From: Caldilineaceae bacterium SB0661_bin_34
GTDB lineage: Bacteria > Chloroflexota > Anaerolineae > Caldilineales > Caldilineaceae
Assembly: GCA_009841145.1 (NCBI GenBank)
Contig: VXMJ01000024.1
Coordinates: forward strand, 1 to 64,000
Reading direction: 5' to 3'
DNA length: 64,000 nt
The position numbers and the translations under genes were made by a program. Within the stretch, counting starts at the first letter, position 1; the number at the start of each line of letters is the position of its first letter. Below the pieces are notes generated by a model. It saw only the letters and a program-made list of their open reading frames with translations, did no database searches and was not told where the DNA came from. This document shows positions 8,010 through 15,874 of this stretch, piece by piece.

Positions 8010-8393
8010 ATGGCTGACATTGAAAAGATCAAGCAGGACCTTGACGGCTTGACACTGCTGGAAGCGGCCGAGCTGGTCAAAATGCTCGAGGAGGCCTGGG
8101 GCGTCAGCGCCGCGGCTCCGGTTGCGATGGCAGCCGCCCCCGGCGCGGCTGCCGCCGGTGAAGAGGCAGCGGAAGAGGAGCAGACCGAATTCGACGTGAT
8201 GCTGACCGACATCGGCGGCAAGAAGATCCAGGTCATCAAGGCCGTGCGCGGCATGACCGACCTGGGCCTCAAGGAAGCCAAGGCTCTCGTGGAAAGCGCC
8301 CCGGTTGCCGTGCTGGAGGGTGTTTCCAAGGACGAAGCCGAGGAAGCCGCCGCCAAGTTCGAAGCGGAAGGTGCCAAGGCCGAGGTCAAGTAG
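8010..8393 (+). CDS. rplL: 50S ribosomal protein L7/L12
   Basis: A 127-residue stalk protein that recruits translation GTPases. The N-terminal dimerisation helices ([21 protein letters not shown]) lead to an Ala/Gly-rich hinge (about residues 38-54). The highly conserved C-terminal domain follows ([19 protein letters not shown], then [18 protein letters not shown]). A GAGGA motif lies 7 nt before the ATG. It is the last gene of the rplJL unit and ends at a perfect palindromic terminator. Confidence 0.97.
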   Translation: MADIEKIKQDLDGLTLLEAAELVKMLEEAWGVSAAAPVAMAAAPGAAAAGEEAAEEEQTEFDVMLTDIGGKKIQVIKAVRGMTDLGLKEAKALVESAPVAVLEGVSKDEAEEAAAKFEAEGAKAEVK

Positions 8394-8426
8394 CCAATCC
8401 CGGCGTCTGCCGGAACATCGATGGCC

Positions 8427-8454
8427 AAGGCCCTCCGGCATGCCGGAGGGCCTT
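8427..8454 (+). terminator. Terminator after rplL
   Basis: A perfect 28-nt palindrome with 14-nt arms (AAGGCCCTCCGGCA and its reverse complement) begins 34 bp after the rplL stop and is followed by GTTGTTTCT. The stem is GC-rich and the T-tract weak, so it may work in both directions or need extra factors. Confidence 0.8.
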
Positions 8455-8533
8455 GTTGTTTCTGAACGGTTGGATCCCGTCCAACCCATTGGGTTGACGT
8501 TGGATTGAGGATCCTCACGTATACACTGCCACC

Positions 8534-9589
8534 ATGGACACCGAACTGTCCGTGGGCCGACCCTTGGTCGGCCACGACTGGGCCGTCGCCCATCTGATCG
8601 ATGTGGCCACCCCCGATCCCGGGCCCGAACCGCCCGCGTGGTCCCGTCTGCGCCATGCCTATCTGCTAACGGGAGCCCGACACATCGGCAGGAGCACCCT
8701 TGCCGGCCAGTTGGCCGGTGCCTTGCTGTGCCGGGAACCGACCGGCACGGCCTGCGGCGCGTGTGCCGACTGCACAAGCTTCGCCGGCGGCAACCATCCC
8801 GACTTCCTGCTGGTCGACCCGACCACAACCGACAGTGAGCCGGACCGGGACGGCGGTGTGCTGCGTGCGGAACAGGCGGATGCCATCCTGCACTTCACCG
8901 TGATGAAACCGTTCCAGAGCCGTTTTCGGGTTGTCCTGATTCGGGAACTGCAGCGGGCGACTCCGGCATTTGCCAACCACCTGCTCAAGACCTTCGAGGA
9001 ACCGCCCGCGGCCACGCTGCTGCTGGCCACGGCAACGGACACCAGCACCATTCTGCCGACACTTGTTTCCCGCTGCCAGACCCTGAAGCTGAGACCCTCC
9101 AGCCGCGCCACCCTGCGCACCGCCCTGCAAACCCGGTGGGAAGCCGAGCCGGAACAGGCCGACCTGTTGTCGCGCCTTGCACAGGGTCGCATGGGCTGGG
9201 CCGTCCTGCAGTTGGAGGATGCCCGGATGTGGCAACGCCGGGATCGCAATCGGGCTCTGGCAACGGACCTGGCTGCAAGTTCCATCCCGGAACGGCTGGC
9301 CCGGGCCGACGCCCTGGCTGTGCACAGCTCTCCCGCCCAGCTGCAGGAACAGGTAGGCTTCTGGCTTTGGTGGTGGCGGGATGTCTGGCTGATCCAGCAT
9401 AATCTGGCGGATAGCTGCGTTAATGTAGACTGTGAGGACGAGCTGGAATCCCTCGCGGCGCGGGTACGCGCCGCCGATGTCACGGCCTTTCTGCAACGGC
9501 TTGAACGCGCCATCCAGCAGATGCGCGCCAATGTCAACGGCCGCCTGGTCATGACCAGTCTCATGATTCACATGCCGATGGCCGCCTGA
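8534..9589 (+). CDS. holB: DNA polymerase III delta-prime-like clamp-loader subunit
   Basis: A 351-residue AAA+ family protein of the HolB/DnaX group. The P-loop region is degenerate (LLTGARHIGRSTLA, with no GKT lysine), as is usual for delta-prime, which does not hydrolyse ATP. The zinc-binding cysteines are in CREPTGTACGACADC. ANHLLKTFEEPP and the SRC sensor-1 motif (TLVSRCQTLKL) are present. It lies next to a PSP1-domain gene, the same neighbour pair found in Bacillus. No clear ribosome-binding site precedes the ATG. Confidence 0.88.
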   Translation: MDTELSVGRPLVGHDWAVAHLIDVATPDPGPEPPAWSRLRHAYLLTGARHIGRSTLAGQLAGALLCREPTGTACGACADCTSFAGGNHPDFLLVDPTTTDSEPDRDGGVLRAEQADAILHFTVMKPFQSRFRVVLIRELQRATPAFANHLLKTFEEPPAATLLLATATDTSTILPTLVSRCQTLKLRPSSRATLRTALQTRWEAEPEQADLLSRLAQGRMGWAVLQLEDARMWQRRDRNRALATDLAASSIPERLARADALAVHSSPAQLQEQVGFWLWWWRDVWLIQHNLADSCVNVDCEDELESLAARVRAADVTAFLQRLERAIQQMRANVNGRLVMTSLMIHMPMAA

Positions 9590-9661
9590 TGGCGGTCCAT
9601 CCCATCGCCGACCGCGGCGGACCGGAAGACCCGGTCCCGTGCGGAGGCAGGACAACAATCC

Positions 9662-10576
9662 ATGACAACCGTCGTCACCGTGCAGTTCCGGCCGGTCGGC
9701 CGCACCTATGACTTCAACGCGCACAACTTCGCGGACCTGGAACGCGACGAATACCTAATCGTCGAGGGCAAGGACGGACCGGCCCTGGTCCAGGTCGTGC
9801 AGCCGCCCCACAGCGTCCGGCCGGACCGCGAGCCGACCAAGTCCGTGTTGCGGCGCGCCACCGTCTGGGACCTGCTGGAACGGGAACGGCTGAAGGACCT
9901 GGAATCCGAGGCGCTCGATCTGTGGCAGTCGGAAGCACGCGAGCGGGGTCTCCGCATGCGTGTGCTGGAATGCAGCTACAACCTCGACGGCGGCCAGCTC
10001 ACGGTCTCCTACCGGGCCTCCGGCAAGCGCCGGCGCCAGCGCGAAATGCGCAATCTGCAACGGGACATGGCCCGCCGCCTCAAGGCGCGCATCGAGATGC
10101 GCGAGGTGCGGGACCGGGAAGCCGCCAAGTTGCTGGACGGCGTTGGCAAGTGTGGGCGGCAGCTGTGCTGCACCACTTGGCTGCGGGAGTTCCGCCACAT
10201 CCGTCCGGAGATGGCGCGCACCCAGCAGTTGACGGAGAACCGGGACGAAATCACCGGGGTGTGCGGGCGGCTGCTCTGCTGCCTGTCCTATGAGGACGAG
10301 ATGTACCGCTCCCTCACCCGATCACTGCCCAAGGTGGGAGCCCGGGTGGTGACCCCACAGGGTGCAGGCAAGGTCCGCTACATCTTTCCGCTCAAGAAGA
10401 CGGTGACCGTGACGCTGGAGAATGACATCAACGCCGAGTTCGGGGTCGACGAACTATTGCCGCCCAAGCAGGACCCGTCATGCGGTTCCTGCGGGGGTTG
10501 CACCGCAACCCGACGCGCGGAAGGCGAACGCGAAGCGGAGCAGCGGGCACAGGATCAGCAGGCTACGGCCGCCTGA
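9662..10576 (+). CDS. ricT: PSP1-domain protein, RicT/YaaT type
   Basis: A 304-residue PSP1 C-terminal-domain protein. Two cysteine clusters, CGRQLCC and CGRLLCC, match the RicT/YaaT Fe-S-binding pattern known from Bacillus, where the Ric complex stimulates RNase Y and mRNA maturation. Further matches are GVGKCGRQLCCTTWL and TGVCGRLLCCLSYE. The C-terminal tail adds another Cys-rich stretch (CGSCGGCTATRR). The gene follows holB by 72 bp with a GGAGG motif, suggesting an operon. The partner proteins RicA/RicF are not in view. Confidence 0.88.
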   Translation: MTTVVTVQFRPVGRTYDFNAHNFADLERDEYLIVEGKDGPALVQVVQPPHSVRPDREPTKSVLRRATVWDLLERERLKDLESEALDLWQSEARERGLRMRVLECSYNLDGGQLTVSYRASGKRRRQREMRNLQRDMARRLKARIEMREVRDREAAKLLDGVGKCGRQLCCTTWLREFRHIRPEMARTQQLTENRDEITGVCGRLLCCLSYEDEMYRSLTRSLPKVGARVVTPQGAGKVRYIFPLKKTVTVTLENDINAEFGVDELLPPKQDPSCGSCGGCTATRRAEGEREAEQRAQDQQATAA

Positions 10577-10769
10577 CCGTCCAATCCGTCAACTTGCCAT
10601 GTCGGAACCGTGACTCGGTTCGGCCTGTCCCATGCGCAAGGCGGTCGGCACGCATCCGAGGGTCTCGGCTGTTCCGCGTTTGAACTGCCGCACTGCTGTC
10701 CCCGACTTTCCGCGGCCCTGAAGATCATGGTGCCGCGCGAGACAACCCGCAAGGCCAACTTTCTATACT

Positions 10770-11234
10770 TCACAACTTCTGCATTGGGTATTGACGCCAG
10801 CGGGACTGCATAGCCAGAAGAACTGCGAACGCGACCGCAGCGGTCAGGCACAGTGTTGTGGGGACCATAACATCCCGTTCCGACAGGGTCAGGGATAAAT
10901 CAAACTCGATTGCTCCTCCTGACGAAGCCAATTCGCTCAAAAGAAAGCCGCTTGTCCAACCTGTAGCGACAGCCACCGCAAAGCCCGCGGTCACCAACAA
11001 GTAGATTCCAAGCCCGGTAACCGCGGCGCGTTGGGCCCGTCGAGGCAAAGGCCAACGGGATTGTGCTGCTGCGACGAAGACCCCAATTGCCACCGGCTGC
11101 AACAGCATCAACAGCATCCTGTAAAGCAGGGTTGTCTCCGTTGCGCCTGCGGCCACGAGCGCCAGCAGGGCAGTGATGGACATCAGGACAACACCCAGCG
11201 TGACAGTGATCGGCCTGAGAAGATGTTTGGCCAT
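10770..11234 (-). CDS. Small integral membrane protein of unknown function
   Basis: A 154-residue protein from the ATG at 11234; an alternative ATG at 11273 adds 13 polar residues. About four hydrophobic segments can be seen (ITVTLGVVLMSITALLALVA; LLMLLQPVAIGVFVAA; GLGIYLLVTAGFAVAVA; TTLCLTAAVAFAVLLAM), so it should sit in the cytoplasmic membrane. I do not recognise a family. It stands alone between the ricT gene and a PhyH gene, with no clear Shine-Dalgarno sequence. Confidence 0.55.
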   Translation of the reverse strand: MAKHLLRPITVTLGVVLMSITALLALVAAGATETTLLYRMLLMLLQPVAIGVFVAAAQSRWPLPRRAQRAAVTGLGIYLLVTAGFAVAVATGWTSGFLLSELASSGGAIEFDLSLTLSERDVMVPTTLCLTAAVAFAVLLAMQSRWRQYPMQKL

Positions 11235-11273
11235 ATCGGGAACGTTGTCCGTTCGGGTTGGTGAGCAAGTCAT

Positions 11274-11636
11274 GGATTAGCTACGCAACGCCAGCTTGCC
11301 CGGTTGCATGTTGTCCAGAACCAACCTTGAGGCGCTGCCAGGCCTGTCCATCCGTCAACGCCTGCACCTCGCCCACGAACCAAGGCACCGCCAACTGTCG
11401 ATCAGGTTGGCACAACCCGGTTCAGCGGCTGCACGCGAAGCGGTTCCTTCCGGAGTGCACAACACTCCGGTAAACGGTTGTTGGGACAGGGGCATGCCAC
11501 TCCGAGGTCTGATGGCGGGATAGGCAGCCGACCGCTATCATGAACGGAATCGGCGCGCGTCGGCATCGCCCCCGCCCCATGGCGGTTCCGGCCGCAATGC
11601 GGATCCGGTCCCAGCCGATCCGGAACCCCCGAACGG
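11274..11636. other. Intergenic region, nothing recognised
   Basis: A 363-bp spacer between the 5' end of the small membrane protein gene and the 3' end of the PhyH gene. I see no conserved reading frame, tRNA, strong hairpin with a T-run or repeat in it. Confidence 0.5.
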
Positions 11637-12506
11637 TCAGTCCTTCAGGAATTCGCTGGGGGTGCGCTGGGGCGGCAGCGCGTCCTCGAACTCCATATCG
11701 AGTTCCGGTGGGCGCGCCCCCTCCCACCAGGTCGGCATGGAGGGATAGGGAAACACGTCCCACCACTGCAACAGCAGGGAACGCCTGGCATCGGAACGGT
11801 TGGGATGGGCCGCATGCAGGACCCGGCTGTCGGCTATCACCAAATCCCCCGCCTTGACTGCCAGGTCGATGGCGTCCGGGTGATCCCGGAAGGCTGCATG
11901 GCTCTCGTCCGTGGACTCGTCCTGCAACTCCTCTTCATGGGCATCCGGCAACTCGTCGTGCAGGTCGATGCGGTGCAGGTGGGTGCCCGGAATGACCCGC
12001 AGGCAGCCGTTGTAGGGCGTGGTATCGACCATGTAGTACGACAGGAAAATCTTGGTCGGCCACGGCAGACCGGACTTGGGGTGGTTCCAGACCATACCGT
12101 CCTGGTGCCAGTAGAGGGCGGGCCCGTGGGCCGGCTTGCTCAGGATCAGGGCGGTGTTGCCATGCGTCATGTTTTCCAAGCCCAGCGCGTCACACACCTG
12201 CTTCTGCACCGGGTTGTCCAGGAGCTCGTCCGTCATGCGCGTGTAGAAGGGCCGACGCTCCTCCAGGAGAGGCCGCTCCCCACTCAGGTAGGCATTGACC
12301 ACTTTCTCGTTGATGATGGGGAAGTCGCTGCCCTGAAAGCGAAAGCGGTGGGGAATGGGATGCGTGTCCAGAAAATCGTCAATGAAGGCCTGGGCGCGGT
12401 CCAGGGCGTCTCCGTGCAGCACGCCGGGGATGATGCAATAGCCATCCCTGAGCAACTGGTCGCGCTTCGCGCACGCGTCGGTGCTGGAGAGAAAGGAACT
12501 GCCCAC
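11637..12506 (-). CDS. Phytanoyl-CoA dioxygenase (PhyH) family protein
   Basis: A 289-residue Fe(II)/2-oxoglutarate oxygenase. The iron motif His-x-Asp is in LYWHQDGMVW. The C-terminal half has NGCLRVIPGTHLHR, GDLVIADSRVLHAAHPN and a following Arg pair expected to bind 2-oxoglutarate. The open frame extends upstream into the tRNA-Leu gene, so that longer start is rejected. GTG at 12506 has an excellent AGGAGG six bases upstream. Its substrate is unknown. It probably shares its transcription direction with the oxidoreductase upstream at 12741-13799, with the tRNA between. Confidence 0.85.
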   Translation of the reverse strand: MGSSFLSSTDACAKRDQLLRDGYCIIPGVLHGDALDRAQAFIDDFLDTHPIPHRFRFQGSDFPIINEKVVNAYLSGERPLLEERRPFYTRMTDELLDNPVQKQVCDALGLENMTHGNTALILSKPAHGPALYWHQDGMVWNHPKSGLPWPTKIFLSYYMVDTTPYNGCLRVIPGTHLHRIDLHDELPDAHEEELQDESTDESHAAFRDHPDAIDLAVKAGDLVIADSRVLHAAHPNRSDARRSLLLQWWDVFPYPSMPTWWEGARPPELDMEFEDALPPQRTPSEFLKD

Positions 12507-12573
12507 AAACGGCCTCCTGCTCGGGCTGGCAACTGGCTTGACCAAAATTCGGGAAGAGCCACTGTGCGGCAGG

Positions 12574-12656
<83 letters not shown>

Positions 12657-12740
12657 CTGGTACCGCACAGAATGCAGACGCCAGTATAGGTTTGCCGCGC
12701 ACCAAGGTCAATTGATGCCCTTGCCCTCTCCGGATTGGGA

Positions 12741-13799
12741 TCATCCCAGATGCATGCGATAAATCTCCTCCATCAGTCGAATGTCGGTCCAAGCATCCTC
12801 GCCGCTCGCCAGGAACGGTTCCCCGGTCCGGACACAGTCCAGGAAGGCCTGCATCTCCCGACGGTAGGCCCAGGACCAGCGATCCCGGGGCAGGGGCCGT
12901 TCGTAGCTGTGGCGTGGACCACCCCTGTAGATCTCGACTTCCGCCGGCAGGTTTTCATTCAGCAGGGGTGGAGCCCAGGTATGAACCCACCCTTGGCGGA
13001 AATATACCTGTGTATGGTCGTCCCATCGATGATGGTCCAGCCTGCCGGTTTCCAGCATGCAGCGCACCCCGCCGATCCGGAAAACGGACACGCCTTGGTG
13101 ACTGGTTGAGTCCAAGTCCACCGCGACCACCTCCGCGTCGTCGCCGGCATCCAGCAGGTAGCGCATGAAGTTCAGGTTGTGGCAGTACTGTTGCAGAAAA
13201 TTCACATAGTGGGGCCTGTGGTCCGCAGGCAGCCAGTCGGGCCCCTCACGCGCCTCGGCCGGCAACGGCAGGTTGCTGGTCTCCATGCGGCCGACATCCA
13301 TGCCGCAGATCCAGTCTCCGCAGAACCCGTGGGCCCGCACGTACATCACGTCGCCCAACTCGCCCGACCTCCGAAACTCCCGCAGCCGCTCCAGCGCCAG
13401 CTGGTTGCCGGCATCGTGCCGCTTCATGTAGCCCACCATGAGCCGCGCGCCCGGAGTCTGGGCCGCCTCCAGAATGCGGTCCGCCTGGCGCAGGGACAGG
13501 GCCATCGGTTTCTCCATAAAGACCGGCCGACCGGTGCGCAGGAAGTCGATCGCGATCTCGCCCTGGGTTGTGAATCCGGACGACACCGCCAGCACATCCA
13601 GGCTGTCGTCCCGGGCCAAACCCATGTGATCTTCATGGAAGGATGGGATGCCGAACTTGGCCTGCACCTTGCGTCCGAGATCCGGACGCACCTCGGCCAG
13701 GGCCGCCACCTCGCACTCCGGCAACGCCGTCAGGTTCGGCAGATGCACGTTTTGGGCCATGAAGCCACAACCCGCATACCCCAGTCTCAATGCACTCAC
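12741..13799 (-). CDS. Gfo/Idh/MocA family oxidoreductase
   Basis: A 352-residue NAD(P)-dependent oxidoreductase. The Rossmann start is LRLGYAGCGFMAQNVHLPNL. The classical catalytic EKP is present in VFMEKPMALS, and YMKRHDAGN opens the second domain. I start it at GTG 13799 because GGAGG lies five bases upstream. The frame stays open to 14084, but that stretch overlaps the peptidase gene. The 47-bp gap to the M6-like peptidase gene and the shared direction suggest one transcript. The substrate is probably a sugar or cyclitol derivative (inference). Confidence 0.85.
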   Translation of the reverse strand: MSALRLGYAGCGFMAQNVHLPNLTALPECEVAALAEVRPDLGRKVQAKFGIPSFHEDHMGLARDDSLDVLAVSSGFTTQGEIAIDFLRTGRPVFMEKPMALSLRQADRILEAAQTPGARLMVGYMKRHDAGNQLALERLREFRRSGELGDVMYVRAHGFCGDWICGMDVGRMETSNLPLPAEAREGPDWLPADHRPHYVNFLQQYCHNLNFMRYLLDAGDDAEVVAVDLDSTSHQGVSVFRIGGVRCMLETGRLDHHRWDDHTQVYFRQGWVHTWAPPLLNENLPAEVEIYRGGPRHSYERPLPRDRWSWAYRREMQAFLDCVRTGEPFLASGEDAWTDIRLMEEIYRMHLG

Positions 13800-13846
13800 A
13801 GATCCCTCCTTGGAGTTTCTCGCGCACCCGTCCCCGCAGGCACACC

Positions 13847-15874
13847 TCAACGTTGGCGCAGTTCCATCGTGTAGTCGATCGGAATCGTAACCTGCGGCAC
13901 CAGGGGGGACACAAGGAGGAACAGCTTCTCGTTCGGATCCGGCCATGCCGCGGGCTCCAACTCCAGCACCCCGTCCGCATCCGCCACGGCCCGATGCACG
14001 GAACGCACGGTGCCGGCCACCGGATCCACTACGACGCTCTGCACCAGCCAGGTGACTGCCAGCGGCTCCTGCACATGGAGCCAACCGTCAAGCCGCGCGG
14101 CAAGCCGGGAAACCGCCGGATCCAGCCGCCAGTCCGTCTCCGCCACTTCTAGACCCCCGATCACCAATCCCGGCTGCGTATCGGCACTGTCCGTCACCAT
14201 GCTTATACGCAGCTGTACCAACTCGCCGGACCACGGGCCAAGATCCCAATCCACCGCCTGCCAACCGCCGCTGTCTCCAGTCAGGCCGTGGCCCAGATTG
14301 TTCCCCGCGGGGTTGGTGTCCGTGGTGAAGTCGCTCTGCAGCAAGGACCATTCCTCCCCGTCCCGGCTCACCATCACGTAGGCGTAATCCCAACCTTCCT
14401 CGATGACCCACCACAGACGCGATTCGAGTACCACAGAGCTGCCCGGTGTCAAGGGCGTGAGGTCCAGATCCATGGTCAGCGAGGCATGCCGGTCGCCCCA
14501 GCGGCCGCTCCACAGGACCGGTTGCGCCGGATCCAAACCCGGCAGTACCGCAACTTGCGGTGCCCCCTGAAACACGATCGTCTCCGGTGTCCCCAAGTCG
14601 TCCCCGGCCACCTCCAGGTAACGAGTTGCATGGGGCCGCAGGGCATCTCGCACCGGCCAGTGGGGCCTCAGCCGCCGGGCCGTCCGCGCCTGTGCCCAGA
14701 CCGGGTCCTGCGCTTCAACCAGGCTCCGGATACCCAAAGGGCCACCACTGCCGTACAGGTGCGGCCGGCCCAGGAACGCGGCCAGGCTGAAGTCCGCGTA
14801 CGTGTCGTCGAAGGACAACCGGCATCCCCGGTCGCGCAGAAAGCCGTTCACGCCCACGGCACCCGGATCGGGGTGGGTCAGCAGTTCCCGCGCCGCGTCA
14901 ACGCCAAACGTATCCGTCAGCCAAGCCGCATAGCCAAGTGCCGCGCCGTAGTGCAACTCGCTGTCCGATTCATCCATGGACCAACTGGTCAATGAAATGC
15001 GCGGGTTTCGGCTCCAACGAACCAGCGAGCCGGGATAGTCCTCTCCGAACATCCCCAGCGCCGGTGGCAGTTCGGCCAGGCCCTCGTCGATGAACTCCTG
15101 CTCACCGGGGCTGTTGGACCACTGGACCAAGTGGACATACTCGTGGGCCACAACCTGGGCGGCCCAGTCCGGATCGTCCAGGGTATTCGCGTGAATGAAC
15201 AGCATTTCCTTCTCGTTGGACTCCGGCACCGCCACCCGACTGATCGACTCCCGGCTGGAGAAGAAACCGGCCACCGGCCCCTCGAGTTCCGCGAACAGAA
15301 TGTGCACCCGCGGGTCCCGATCGAACCCGTCGTCGGGCGGCATACCGAAGATCTCCTGGAGCGGAATCATCAATTCGTTGTCGAACCGGGCCGCCAGCCT
15401 GCGCACGCGGTTGCGTTGCGGTTGACCGGCTTCCAGCCACACGTAGCTCAGGTCGGATGCGTGGACAAGCTCGGCCGTCACGGGACGCACCTCGCCGGTC
15501 TCGGCATGGGGCACCTGAAACAAGGTCTCGTCGCCTTCCGTCCATGTCGGCAAGGGATCCGGCAGCGTGGCTGGCACATCCTCCAGGCCGGGGTCCGTGG
15601 CGGCCATCAGGGCAGCCAGATCCATCGGCGGCGGCAAATCGGACAGCATCGCTGCGGTTGCTTGCACCCGCGCCGCCTGTTCCGGATCCATCAGTTCCGC
15701 AACGCGCGGCAGCGCCGCATGTTCGGTTCCCGAAACACCGCACGGTGCCGGCACGGAGGACGATGTTTCGGGAACCGGCAACCCGTTCCCACAGGCGGCC
15801 AGCAGGACTGCCGTACTGGCCAGACATGCAAGTACGAACCGGCGGCGCCGGCGGTTCCTGGCTATGCTACCCAT
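13847..15874 (-). CDS. Lipoprotein metallopeptidase, M6/immune-inhibitor-A-like
   Basis: A 675-residue secreted lipoprotein. The Arg-rich start and hydrophobic core end at a lipobox LLAAC (C28). The zinc site is HEYVH at 244-248 with a downstream EGLAE that could give the third ligand, a gluzincin layout. Residues about 480-600 resemble the carbohydrate-binding-like region of immune inhibitor A peptidases (SRLWWVIEEGWDYAYVMVS, then GGWQAVDWDLGPWSG). The ATG overlaps the stop region of the upstream gene by 8 nt, so translation is probably coupled. It should act at the cell surface on proteins. The family assignment is good and the target unknown. Confidence 0.75.
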   Translation of the reverse strand: MGSIARNRRRRRFVLACLASTAVLLAACGNGLPVPETSSSVPAPCGVSGTEHAALPRVAELMDPEQAARVQATAAMLSDLPPPMDLAALMAATDPGLEDVPATLPDPLPTWTEGDETLFQVPHAETGEVRPVTAELVHASDLSYVWLEAGQPQRNRVRRLAARFDNELMIPLQEIFGMPPDDGFDRDPRVHILFAELEGPVAGFFSSRESISRVAVPESNEKEMLFIHANTLDDPDWAAQVVAHEYVHLVQWSNSPGEQEFIDEGLAELPPALGMFGEDYPGSLVRWSRNPRISLTSWSMDESDSELHYGAALGYAAWLTDTFGVDAARELLTHPDPGAVGVNGFLRDRGCRLSFDDTYADFSLAAFLGRPHLYGSGGPLGIRSLVEAQDPVWAQARTARRLRPHWPVRDALRPHATRYLEVAGDDLGTPETIVFQGAPQVAVLPGLDPAQPVLWSGRWGDRHASLTMDLDLTPLTPGSSVVLESRLWWVIEEGWDYAYVMVSRDGEEWSLLQSDFTTDTNPAGNNLGHGLTGDSGGWQAVDWDLGPWSGELVQLRISMVTDSADTQPGLVIGGLEVAETDWRLDPAVSRLAARLDGWLHVQEPLAVTWLVQSVVVDPVAGTVRSVHRAVADADGVLELEPAAWPDPNEKLFLLVSPLVPQVTIPIDYTMELRQR